Shown here piece by piece: positions 18,501-25,916 of a DNA stretch of 64,000 nt. The translations under genes and the position numbers were made by a program. Origin of the DNA: Rhodanobacter thiooxydans. GTDB lineage: Bacteria > Pseudomonadota > Gammaproteobacteria > Xanthomonadales > Rhodanobacteraceae. The stretch is from positions 124,001 to 188,000 of the forward strand of contig NZ_CP088923.1 of NCBI RefSeq assembly GCF_021545845.1, written 5' to 3'. Below the pieces are notes generated by a model. That model ran no database searches. It was not told the DNA's origin and saw nothing but the letters and a program-made list of their open reading frames with translations. Position 1 is the stretch's first letter; every line of letters begins with the position of its first letter.

Positions 18501-20942
18501 ATGCGTCGTTTGCTGCTTGCCGCCCTCGTCGCCTTCATTGCTGCGCCGGCCGCCGCCGCGCCGGCGTCGACGCCGTTGGACCTGGAAACCGTGATGGCCA
18601 ACCCCGACTGGATCGGCCAGGCGGTGGAGCAGCCGTACTGGAGCGTGGACGGACGCCATGTGTACTACTCGATGAAGCGTGATGGCAGCCCGCTGCGCGA
18701 CCTGTACCGGGTCGACCCGGCGACCGGCCAGAGCGTGAAGCTCGACCCGACCGAGCGGGCGCAGGCCGATGGTCCGGCGGTGTTCGACCGCGCGCACCGG
18801 CATGCCGCCTTCATCCTGCATGGCGACGTGTTCGTGGTCGACCTGGCCAGCGGCCGGCGCCGCCAGGTCACGCGCACGCCGCAGGACGAAGTCGCACCGC
18901 GCTTCTCTGTCGACGGCCGCGCGCTGCAGTACCGCACCGGCAACGACTGGTACAGCTACGACCTGGCCAGCGGCGTCGCGGCGCCGGCGGCGATCCTGAA
19001 ATTCGCCGACGATCCGCAGGCGAAGCAGCCCGATGCGCTGGGCAGGCGCCAGCTCGAGCTGTTCAAGACGCTGCGCGAGATCAAGGCCGACAAGCAGGCC
19101 GCGCGCGACGAGGACAAGGCGCAGGATGCGGCCGACCCGGGCCGTGCGCCGCCACCGTTTTACCTCGGCGACAAGATCGCTGCGGTGGATACCGAACTGT
19201 CGCCGGACGGCCGCTGGATGCTGCTGGTCACCGTGCCCAGGGACTACGCCAAGGGCGAGGCGCCCAAGGTCAACCACTACGTCACCGAGAGCGGCTATAC
19301 CGAGCCGCAGGACGCGCGCATCTACGTCGGGCGCAACGATCCTGCGCCGCAGTCGCTGCTGCTGCTGGACCTGCGTGGGCACCAGCAGTACCCGCTGAAG
19401 ACCGACGGCCTGCCGGGTATCAAGGACGACCCGCTCAAGGCGCTGCGTGCGCAGGCCGTGACCGCGCTGGAAAAGGCCGGCAAGCAGGACGAGGCGAAGG
19501 CGCTGAAGGCGCCCGACGTGCGCGCGGTGCGCATCATCGCCGGCACCGATGACATTGGTGGCGGCGGCATCGTGTGGAGCGACGACGGCGGCCAGCTGGC
19601 GATCCAGCTGCGCGCGATCGACAACAAGGACCGCTGGATCGCCAGCGTGGACTTCGACAGGCACGCGCTGGTGCCGCAGCACCGGCTCACCGACCCGGCG
19701 TGGATCAACTGGAATTTCAACGATTTCGGCTGGCTGAAGGACGGCCGCACGCTGTGGTACCTGTCCGAGGAAACCGGCTGGTCGCAGCTGTATGCGAAGC
19801 CGCTGGGCGGCAAGCCGAAGGCGCTGACCACTGGCCGGTTCGAGGTGAGCCATCCGCAGCTCGGCGAGGACGGTCGCTGGTTCTACCTGCGCACCAACAA
19901 GGTGGCGCCGTACAGCTACGACGTCTACCGCGTGCCGTCCGCCGGCGGCGAGCTGGCGCGCGTGACGAACTACCAGGGTATGGACGACTTCGCGCTGTCT
20001 CCCGACGGCACGCAGCTGGCCGTGCTGCATTCCGCGCCGTACCTGTTCGCCCAACTGGCGGTGCAGCCGTCCGCCGGCGGCACGCCGCGCGAACTGACCC
20101 GGACGATGAAGCCGGCCTACCTGGCGCACGACTGGATCGCGCCGAAGATCGTCGAGGTGCCGTCCTCGCACGGCGCCGGCTCGATCTACGCGAAGTACTA
20201 CGGCCCGGCCAATGAAACCGATGCGCCCGCCTCGCGACCGGCGGTGATCTTCGTCCACGGCGCCGGCTACCTGCAGAACGTCAAGCTGTCGTCCACGTAC
20301 TATTTCCGCGAGCAGATGTTCCACAACCTGCTGGTGAGCCAGGGCTACGTGGTGCTGGACATGGACTACCGCGCCTCGGAAGGTTACGGCCGCGCCTGGC
20401 GCACCGCGATCTACCGCCAGATGGGCCACCCGGAGCTGGAGGACCTGCTCGACGGCAAGGCCTGGCTGGTGAAAAACCATGGCGTCGATCCGCGGCGCGT
20501 GGGCATCTACGGCGGCAGCTACGGCGGCTTCATGACCGAGATGGCGCTGCTGCGCGCGCCCGGCGAATTCGCCGCCGGCGCTGGGCTGCGCCCGGTCAGC
20601 GACTGGACGCTGTACAACCACGAGTACACCTCGAACATCCTCAACGATCCGCAGCTCGATCCCGCGGCGTACCGGGCCAGCTCGCCGATCGAATACGCGG
20701 AAAAGCTGCAGGACCCGCTGCTGATCCAGCACGGCCTGATCGACGACAACGTGTTCGCCGAGGATTCGATCCGCCTGTACCAGCGCTTCATCGAACTGCA
20801 CAAGAAGAACTTCTGGATGTCGCTGTACCCGCTGGAACGCCACGGCTTCGTGCATGCCGATTCCTGGTACGACGAATACCGGCGCATCGACGAGTTGTTC
20901 GGAACGTACGTGAAGCCGGTGAGGGATGAGTCGAGGCACTGA
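18501..20942 (+). CDS. Secreted dipeptidyl-aminopeptidase-like S9 peptidase
   Basis: 813 residues with signal peptide MRRLLLAALVAFIAAPAAAA. A long beta-propeller (DPP IV N-terminal type) is followed by a hydrolase domain. Nucleophile Ser673 lies in YGGSYGGFMTEM, the Asp in QHGLIDDNVFAED and the His in ERHGFVHADSW. This GxSYGG form is typical of the S9B/S9C groups. It should remove dipeptides or degrade oligopeptides in the periplasm. It is divergent from the S9A gene and is followed by a GTAG repeat. Confidence 0.9.
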   Translation: MRRLLLAALVAFIAAPAAAAPASTPLDLETVMANPDWIGQAVEQPYWSVDGRHVYYSMKRDGSPLRDLYRVDPATGQSVKLDPTERAQADGPAVFDRAHRHAAFILHGDVFVVDLASGRRRQVTRTPQDEVAPRFSVDGRALQYRTGNDWYSYDLASGVAAPAAILKFADDPQAKQPDALGRRQLELFKTLREIKADKQAARDEDKAQDAADPGRAPPPFYLGDKIAAVDTELSPDGRWMLLVTVPRDYAKGEAPKVNHYVTESGYTEPQDARIYVGRNDPAPQSLLLLDLRGHQQYPLKTDGLPGIKDDPLKALRAQAVTALEKAGKQDEAKALKAPDVRAVRIIAGTDDIGGGGIVWSDDGGQLAIQLRAIDNKDRWIASVDFDRHALVPQHRLTDPAWINWNFNDFGWLKDGRTLWYLSEETGWSQLYAKPLGGKPKALTTGRFEVSHPQLGEDGRWFYLRTNKVAPYSYDVYRVPSAGGELARVTNYQGMDDFALSPDGTQLAVLHSAPYLFAQLAVQPSAGGTPRELTRTMKPAYLAHDWIAPKIVEVPSSHGAGSIYAKYYGPANETDAPASRPAVIFVHGAGYLQNVKLSSTYYFREQMFHNLLVSQGYVVLDMDYRASEGYGRAWRTAIYRQMGHPELEDLLDGKAWLVKNHGVDPRRVGIYGGSYGGFMTEMALLRAPGEFAAGAGLRPVSDWTLYNHEYTSNILNDPQLDPAAYRASSPIEYAEKLQDPLLIQHGLIDDNVFAEDSIRLYQRFIELHKKNFWMSLYPLERHGFVHADSWYDEYRRIDELFGTYVKPVRDESRH

Positions 20943-20969
20943 TCGCGCGTCGTTGCCCGTCGCGCTGAT

Positions 20970-21043
20970 GTAGGTACGCACCTGTGCGCGATGCTCTTGG
21001 CTCTGCCCGGCATCAGAGCATCGTGCACAGGGTGCGCTCCTAC
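20970..21043. repeat. GTAG-headed palindromic repeat pair
   Basis: GTAGGTACGCACCTGTGCGC GATGC faces CATCGTGCACAGGGTGCGC and TCCTAC. It belongs to the GCGCACCCTGTGCGC-type of the family, as at 24161, 27751, 39229 and 63209. Confidence 0.75.
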
Positions 21044-21147
21044 GGGCAGTTATGCGGGTATGCGGACCGATGCACGAGATACGCGAAAAGCGTTATGGCT
21101 GGCGTTGGTGAGAAGGAACTTCCGATGACGAAAGGAGGTATCGACGC

Positions 21148-21741
21148 ATGAATCTTGCCTTGTTCGATTTCGACGGCACCATCACCACCCGCGAGATGTT
21201 TGCCGATTTCATGCATTTCGCGGTGACGCCGCGGCGGCTGGCTGTCGGCAAGTGGCTGCTGGCGCCGGTGGTGATCGGCTACAAGCTCGGCCTCGTTTCC
21301 AGCAATGCGATCCGCTCGCACGTGGTGCGCTTCGGTTTTCGCGACGAGCCGATGGCGCGACTGGACCAGGCCGGTGAGCGGTTCGCGCGCGAGGTACTGC
21401 CCGGCGTGTTGCGCGAACAGGCGATGGAACGCATCGCCTGGCACAAGGCGCAGGGCGACGTGGTCGTGGTCGTCTCCGGCGGGCTCGACGCCTATCTGCA
21501 GCACTGGTGCCGCCGGCACGGGCTGGCGCTGATCTGCTCGGAGCTGGAAGTGGTCGATGGCCGCTACAGCGGTCGCTATCGTGGAAGCCAGTGCGTCGGC
21601 GCCGAGAAGCCACGGCGGGTGCTGCAGCAGTACGACCCCGGCGACTTCGACTGCGTCTACGCCTACGGCGACACCAGCGAGGATCTTGACCTGCTGGGCA
21701 TCGCTGATCGACGGTACTTCAACTGGCAGGAAGTGGCCTGA
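21148..21741 (+). CDS. HAD-superfamily phosphatase (SerB-like, subfamily IB)
   Basis: 197 residues. Motif I is DFDGTIT with nucleophile Asp7 and acid/base Asp9. Motif II is VVVVSGG, a lysine follows in GAEKPRRVLQQY, and motif III is YAYGDTSEDLDLL. A helical cap lies between motifs I and II. This is the subfamily IB pattern (phosphoserine phosphatase, phospholipid-head-group phosphatases). The substrate is not determined. A strong AAAGGAGGT ribosome site lies 11 bases before the ATG. A hairpin at 21748 follows the stop. Confidence 0.85.
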   Translation: MNLALFDFDGTITTREMFADFMHFAVTPRRLAVGKWLLAPVVIGYKLGLVSSNAIRSHVVRFGFRDEPMARLDQAGERFAREVLPGVLREQAMERIAWHKAQGDVVVVVSGGLDAYLQHWCRRHGLALICSELEVVDGRYSGRYRGSQCVGAEKPRRVLQQYDPGDFDCVYAYGDTSEDLDLLGIADRRYFNWQEVA

Positions 21742-21747
21742 GTCATC

Positions 21748-21781
21748 GGGCACCCCGCGTTGCGTGCAACGCGAGGTGCCC
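21748..21781. terminator. Bidirectional hairpin between convergent genes
   Basis: Outer arms GGGCACC/GGTGCCC and inner arms CGCGTTGC/GCAACGCG are separated by one mismatch and a two-base loop. It lies between the stops of the HAD gene (+) and the secreted-protein gene (-). No long T run, so termination strength is uncertain. Confidence 0.6.
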
Positions 21782-21807
21782 GGGACAGTGCCGTCGAACG
21801 AACCGGC

Positions 21808-22443
21808 TCAGTGCAGCGAGGCCAGCTTCACGCCCTTCACTTTCAGCGCCTGCGCTACGTCGTACATCGCCTGGTTGAGGATCTTGTGAGTGTTCTCGTC
21901 GGCGCCATGGCCGAACTTCGCGTCGATGTCCTGCATCACCTGCACGTGGATGTCGTGCGACAGGGCCTTGTCGAACAGATAGCCCGACCACCAGGTGCCG
22001 TCGGTGGTGGTGCCGGCCGTCACCAGCGTGCTGGCCAGCTTCGCGCCCTTCAGGTCGGCCGGCGCGGCCGGCAGCTTCACTCCCGCTTCGGTGGCGCGCT
22101 TCAGGCCGTCATTGACGGCGAAGGTCATGCCGGCGATGAAGTTGTCGGTGGCGGTCTTGCCGTACTGCTTGGTGAGCTTGGCCACTTCGGCGTTGACGGT
22201 GTCCTGGCCCAGCATCGAAACCAGCGCCGTGGCGAAGTCGAAGTGGCTGGCGCCACCACCGGCTTCGACCAGGGCGGCGGTGACGTTCAGCGCGGGCGCA
22301 CCGCTGTAGGTGCCGCCGCCGAACCAGTTCATCTGCGAGGCGTACATGCTGTGCGCGGGGGTGGCTGGGGCGTGCTGCGCCTGCACGGCGGCGGTGCCGC
22401 CGAAGGCCAACGCGAGGGCGAGTGCGAAGACGGTCTTGTTCAT
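21808..22443 (-). CDS. Secreted protein of unknown function
   Basis: 211 residues with signal peptide MNKTVFALALALAFGGTAAVQA. The mature part is mostly helical and polar (for example DNFIAGMTFAVNDGLKRATE and HKILNQAMYDVAQALKVKG), with one tryptophan-rich patch (GTWWSGYLF). No cysteine in the mature part and no catalytic motif seen. The start was chosen by AAGGAG nine bases upstream; a GTG nine bases earlier would abut the ribosome site. A GGAACCTC-type promoter precedes it, matching those of folE and the ECF sigma gene, so it is probably in that sigma factor's regulon. Confidence 0.8.
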   Translation of the reverse strand: MNKTVFALALALAFGGTAAVQAQHAPATPAHSMYASQMNWFGGGTYSGAPALNVTAALVEAGGGASHFDFATALVSMLGQDTVNAEVAKLTKQYGKTATDNFIAGMTFAVNDGLKRATEAGVKLPAAPADLKGAKLASTLVTAGTTTDGTWWSGYLFDKALSHDIHVQVMQDIDAKFGHGADENTHKILNQAMYDVAQALKVKGVKLASLH

Positions 22444-22508
22444 GGTGATCACTCCTTCAGATGGGTAGCGCCAGCGAACGGATGCACGCTATAGACGTAC
22501 CAGTGCGC

Positions 22509-22538
22509 ATGGGATGCGATCAGCCCGCGAGAGGTTCC
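22509..22538 (-). promoter_or_regulatory. ECF-type promoter for the secreted protein
   Basis: On the minus strand, GGAACCTC (22538-22531), 15 bases, then ATCCCAT (22515-22509). Sequence and spacing of the first block match the folE and sigma-gene promoters; the second block differs at two positions (ATCGGAT there). The leader to the ATG would be about 60 bases. Confidence 0.5.
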
Positions 22539-22560
22539 GGGTGAATCGGCTGCGCGCGCG

Positions 22561-22590
22561 GGAACCTCGGGCGCATCCAGTTCATCGGAT
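22561..22590 (+). promoter_or_regulatory. ECF-type promoter for folE
   Basis: GGAACCTC (22561-22568), 15 bases, ATCGGAT (22584-22590). It is identical in both blocks and in spacing to the element upstream of the ECF sigma gene (23399). GAACCT-N17-TCGGA fits the spacing of RpoE-like promoters. It begins 59 bases before the folE ATG. Confidence 0.6.
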
Positions 22591-22619
22591 GGTCGACCAC
22601 TACCGAAAAAGGCTCTCCG

Positions 22620-23243
22620 ATGCTCGACCTTGACCAGGCTTTTGCCCTGCGCGCCATGCTGCCTGCAGCGGCCGAAACTCCGCACCCGACCCGCGCCGAG
22701 GCCGAAGCCGCGGTGCGCACGCTGATCCGCTGGGCCGGCGACGACCCCGCGCGCGAAGGCCTGCTGGCCACTCCGGCGCGCGTGGTGCGTGCGTACGAGG
22801 AATGGTTTGCCGGCTACCGGCAGGATCCGGCCAGCCTGCTCAGCCGCACCTTCGGCGAAGTCGGCGGCTACGACGAACTGGTCATCCTGCGCGACATTCC
22901 GCTGCAGTCGACCTGCGAACACCACCTGGCGCCGATCCGCGGCGTGGTGCACATCGCCTACCTGCCGAACCAGCGCGTGGTCGGCATCTCCAAACTGGCG
23001 CGGCTGGTCGAGGCGTTCGGCCGGCGCCTGCAGATCCAGGAGCGGCTCACCGTGGAGATCGCCGACACGCTGGCCAAGGTGCTGCAGCCGCGCGGCGTGG
23101 CGGTGATCATCGAAGCCAGCCACGACTGCCTGTCCTCGCGCGGGGTGCGCCTGCACGGGGTGTCGATGCAGACCCGGCGCCTGCTCGGCGAATTTGCGCG
23201 GGAACCGCGGCGTGGCGAGATCCTGGCGACGCTGGCCGGCTGA
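22620..23243 (+). CDS. folE: GTP cyclohydrolase I
   Basis: Converts GTP to 7,8-dihydroneopterin triphosphate, first step of tetrahydrofolate and pterin synthesis. 207 residues. Zinc ligands are the Cys and His of STCEHH and the Cys of SHDCLSSRG; the substrate-binding VGISKLARLVE, RLQIQERLT and HGVSMQTRR segments are all present. The start ATG has AAGG eight bases upstream. An ECF-type promoter precedes the gene. Its last codons and stop are part of a 19-bp perfect inverted repeat that begins a run of four hairpins. Confidence 0.95.
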   Translation: MLDLDQAFALRAMLPAAAETPHPTRAEAEAAVRTLIRWAGDDPAREGLLATPARVVRAYEEWFAGYRQDPASLLSRTFGEVGGYDELVILRDIPLQSTCEHHLAPIRGVVHIAYLPNQRVVGISKLARLVEAFGRRLQIQERLTVEIADTLAKVLQPRGVAVIIEASHDCLSSRGVRLHGVSMQTRRLLGEFAREPRRGEILATLAG

Positions 23244-23383
23244 GAGGTTGTGGCTATTCAACCTCTCAGCCGGCCAGGGATGGCCGGTCGCGGATCGGGC
23301 ACGCAGGTGCCTGATTCGCGTGAGCGAGTCCGGGCGTGTACCGGACTCGCGATAGAAGAAAACCACAGGGAGTGGTTTTCTTC
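23232..23383. other. Cluster of four consecutive hairpins after folE
   Basis: Hairpin 1 has perfect 19-bp arms (23232-23250 and 23259-23277) and contains the folE stop. Hairpin 2 has 14-bp arms with two G-U pairs (23289-23302, 23307-23320). Hairpin 3 has perfect 10-bp arms GCGAGTCCGG/CCGGACTCGC (23324-23333, 23341-23350). Hairpin 4 has perfect 12-bp arms GAAGAAAACCAC/GTGGTTTTCTTC (23355-23366, 23372-23383). None is followed by a T run. This could be a structured 3' UTR, a small RNA or stacked weak terminators. Confidence 0.7.
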
Positions 23384-23398
23384 ACAGGCTCTGACCCG

Positions 23399-23428
23399 GG
23401 AACCTCAAGTCACCCCGATGCATCGGAT
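23399..23428 (+). promoter_or_regulatory. ECF-type promoter for the sigma gene
   Basis: GGAACCTC (23399-23406), 15 bases, ATCGGAT (23422-23428), just after hairpin 4. It is the same as the folE promoter. A 12-bp palindrome CCGATGCATCGG (23415-23426) overlaps the -10 side. It suggests positive autoregulation by the encoded sigma factor. Confidence 0.6.
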
Positions 23429-23449
23429 CAGGTGTAAAAGGAGAAAGCC

Positions 23450-24154
23450 ATGTCAGCCCATGCCCATGTTTCACCCGTCGATGTCGCCGCACTGGACGAT
23501 CACGCGCTGGTGGCGCTGGTCCGCGACGGCCATCGCGAGGCGTTCCGCCACATCATGCAGCGCTGCAACCAGCGGCTGTTCCGCGTGGCGCGCGCGGTGC
23601 TCGGCGAGGATTCGGAAGCGGAAGACGTGCTGCAGGAATCGTATATGCGTGCCTATCACAAGCTGGATTCGTTTCGAGGCGACTCGACCCTGCTGACCTG
23701 GCTGACCAGCATCGTGCTGAACGAGGCGCGCGGGCGCCTGCGCAAACGGCACACCATGGTCGACCTGGAGCAGGTCGACGCGGCGGTGGACGATACCCAC
23801 CAGGTCATCCAGTTCCCCTCGAAATTCGGTAGCGAGGATCCGGCCGTCGCGGCTGCCCGCAGCCAGATCCGCCACCTGCTCGAACACGCCATCGACGACC
23901 TGCCGCCGGCATTCCGCACCGTCTACATGATGCGCGAGGTGGAGGAGTGTTCGGTCGAGGAAACCGCCCATCTGCTGGCGATCAAGCCGGAGACGGTGAA
24001 AACCCGCCTGTATCGCGCGCGCCGGCTGCTGCGCACGTCGTTGCACGGCAGCCTGGCCGAAACCATGAGCGGGGCGTTCCCGTTCATGGGCCAGCGCTGC
24101 GCGCGCGTCACCGACGCGGTGATGGCAAGGTTGGACGCCGAGCCGGCCAATTGA
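23450..24154 (+). CDS. ECF RNA polymerase sigma factor
   Basis: 234 residues. Region 2 spans about 20-100 (ALVRDGHREAFRHIMQRCN, AEDVLQESYMRAYHKLDSF) and region 4 about 140-200 (LPPAFRTVYMMREVEECSVEETAHLL, KTRLYRARRLLR), the RpoE-like pattern. A C-terminal tail of about 35 residues (MSGAFPFMGQRCARVTDAVM) is unusual and could be regulatory. AAAAGGAG lies nine bases before the ATG. No anti-sigma gene is adjacent: the next gene is on the other strand. The likely targets include itself, folE and the secreted-protein gene. Confidence 0.9.
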   Translation: MSAHAHVSPVDVAALDDHALVALVRDGHREAFRHIMQRCNQRLFRVARAVLGEDSEAEDVLQESYMRAYHKLDSFRGDSTLLTWLTSIVLNEARGRLRKRHTMVDLEQVDAAVDDTHQVIQFPSKFGSEDPAVAAARSQIRHLLEHAIDDLPPAFRTVYMMREVEECSVEETAHLLAIKPETVKTRLYRARRLLRTSLHGSLAETMSGAFPFMGQRCARVTDAVMARLDAEPAN

Positions 24155-24160
24155 ACTGAT

Positions 24161-24229
24161 GTAGCGCACCCTGTGCGCGATGCTCTTCGTCATGTGACGG
24201 AAAGCATCGCGCACAGGGTGCGCCCCCAC
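24161..24229. repeat. GTAG-headed palindromic repeat pair
   Basis: GTAGCGCACCCTGTGCGCGA faces CATCGCGCACAGGGTGCGC. It lies between the convergent sigma and thioredoxin genes and may end both transcripts. Confidence 0.75.
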
Positions 24230-24238
24230 GGACGCCGG

Positions 24239-25051
24239 TCAGTGCGTGGGGGGCGGGGTGATCCGCTGCAGTCGTTCGGCCAGCGTGGCGCGCGACAGCT
24301 CGCCCATGTGCAGCTCGCGCAGGCGGCCGTCGGCGTCGAGGAACAGCGTGGTCGGGTAGCCGCGCACGTTGTACTGGTTCGACAGCTGCAGGTTGCCGTC
24401 GATCAGCACGTGCTGCAGCGTCAACCGCTGCACCTGCATGAACTGCCGCACCGCCGCCGCCGATTCGCCCTGGTCGGCGAACACGAAGCGCACCTGCGAC
24501 ATCGTACGCTGCGCCTCGGCCAGCACCGGCATCTCGCGCCGGCACGGCCCGCACCAGGTGGCCCACAGGTTGATCACGGTGGGCTGGCCGCGCAGCGTTT
24601 GCAGCGGCACCTCGCGTCCGTCCAGGTCGCTCAGCACGAAGGCCGGCAGGCCGGGATGGGTGGTCGTGGCCAGCTTGTACGCGGCCAGCCCGGCGAAGGC
24701 CCAGGCCGCGATGCCGACCGCCACGCCGGCGGCCAGCGGCCGGCGCAGCGGCGGCCGGCGCCAGCCGATCAAGGTCGTCGCCAGCAGCAGGCCGAGCAGA
24801 CCGGCGATCCGGTCGAAGCCCTGGTCGCGGATGTTCAAGATGCTCCAGGGCTGCTGCGCATACTGCGGCCACCAGCCGGCCACGTAGGCGATGCGCGCCA
24901 CCAGCAAACCGAAGCCGAGTGCCAGGTACAGCGCGTTGCCGGCGTCGGCATGGCCGCGTCGGCGCAGAAAGCCGACGGTGGCAAGCGCAGCGATGACGCC
25001 GAACAGCAGCGCCAGCACGGCCGACGAAAGTGCCAGCGGTCCGATGTTCAA
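24239..25051 (-). CDS. TlpA-like membrane-anchored thioredoxin
   Basis: 270 residues. Four hydrophobic segments (LALSSAVLALLFGVIAALAT, YLALGFGLLVARIAYVAGWW, IAGLLGLLLATTLIGW and AAGVAVGIAAWAFAGLAAY) precede a periplasmic thioredoxin domain from about residue 135. Its active site is TWCGPCRREMP and its cis-Pro is in RGYPTTLFLD. It should reduce disulfides in the periplasm (TlpA/ResA role). The start is uncertain: a TTG with AAGGA nine bases upstream was chosen over a GTG 57 bases earlier, because the segment between is proline/arginine-rich. It is the last gene before eda on this strand. Confidence 0.82.
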   Translation of the reverse strand: MNIGPLALSSAVLALLFGVIAALATVGFLRRRGHADAGNALYLALGFGLLVARIAYVAGWWPQYAQQPWSILNIRDQGFDRIAGLLGLLLATTLIGWRRPPLRRPLAAGVAVGIAAWAFAGLAAYKLATTTHPGLPAFVLSDLDGREVPLQTLRGQPTVINLWATWCGPCRREMPVLAEAQRTMSQVRFVFADQGESAAAVRQFMQVQRLTLQHVLIDGNLQLSNQYNVRGYPTTLFLDADGRLRELHMGELSRATLAERLQRITPPPTH

Positions 25052-25135
25052 CGTGATGGTTCCTTGCCGGGGCCGCCGCGGGATCGGCGAGCGTGTGCAG
25101 GAACGCACCTTACCCGGTATCGCGCGCCAGCGGAC

Positions 25136-25783
25136 TCAGCGCAACGCCGCTGCCTCGCGCGCCAGCTGCTCGATGCCGGCCCAGTCGCCGCTGGCGAGTT
25201 TGTCGGCGGGAGTGAGCCAGGAGCCGCCCACGCAGAGCACGTTTGGCAGGGCCAGGAAATCCGGCGCGCTGGCCAGACTGATGCCGCCGGTGGGGCAGAA
25301 GCGGATCTGCGGCAGCGGGCTGGCCCAGGCGCCGAGCAGCTTGTGGCCGCCGGCCGGTACCGCCGGAAAGAACTTCAGATGCCGGTAGCCGCGTTCGAGC
25401 AGGGCCATCGCCTCGCTGGCGGTGGCCACGCCGGGCAGCAGCGGCAGTTCGCTGTCGTCGGCGGCGTCGAGCAGGCGAGGCGAGGTGCCGGGCGACACGG
25501 CGAAGCGCGCGCCGGCCTGTTGCGCAGCCGCCAGGTCGCGCGCGGACAGCGCGGTGCCGCAACCGACCACCGCGCCTTCCACCTCGGCGGCGATCGCGCG
25601 GATCGCGTCCAGCGCGGCGCTCGTGCGCAGGGTGACCTCGATCGTCGGGATGCCGCCGGCGACCAGCGCACGCGCCATCGGCACCGCGGCCCTCGCGTCG
25701 TCGATGATCACCACCGGAATCACCGGCGCCAGCCGCATCAGGGCTTCGACTTGCTGCTGCTTGTGTTCGATGGGACTGGTCAC
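25136..25783 (-). CDS. eda: KDPG aldolase (Entner-Doudoroff)
   Basis: Cleaves 2-keto-3-deoxy-6-phosphogluconate to pyruvate and glyceraldehyde-3-phosphate. 215 residues; Schiff-base Lys137 in YRHLKFFPA, catalytic Glu49 in TIEVTLRT, phosphate-binding CPTGGI and VGGSWL. Starts at a GTG with GGAG five bases upstream; a longer frame runs through the 108-bp repeat and is not coding. It is the last gene of zwf-pgl-edd-eda. Confidence 0.93.
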   Translation of the reverse strand: MTSPIEHKQQQVEALMRLAPVIPVVIIDDARAAVPMARALVAGGIPTIEVTLRTSAALDAIRAIAAEVEGAVVGCGTALSARDLAAAQQAGARFAVSPGTSPRLLDAADDSELPLLPGVATASEAMALLERGYRHLKFFPAVPAGGHKLLGAWASPLPQIRFCPTGGISLASAPDFLALPNVLCVGGSWLTPADKLASGDWAGIEQLAREAAALR

Positions 25784-25802
25784 GTGGGCTCCGGACTGTT
25801 GG

Positions 25803-25910
25803 CTCCTCCCCCTGCAGAGCAGGGGGAGGTTGGGAGGGGGTTGCTCAGGTTGGCGGGATAGGTCAAGAGCGACCCCACCCCAACCCTCCCCTGCTGCGCA
25901 GGGGAGGGGC
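25803..25910 (-). repeat. 108-bp intergenic repeat, copy 3 (between edd and eda)
   Basis: Reverse-strand copy of the repeats at 2363 and 2501, with the same two palindromic blocks. Read along transcription it has the same orientation as in ntrB-ntrC and ends GGGGGAGGAG shortly before the eda start. Confidence 0.85.
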
Positions 25911-25916
25911 ACGAGC

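Noticed and set aside
21111..21140. GGAACTT upstream of the HAD gene as a fourth ECF promoter
   Set aside because: There is no matching -10 block at the 15-base spacing, and it is too close to the start codon.
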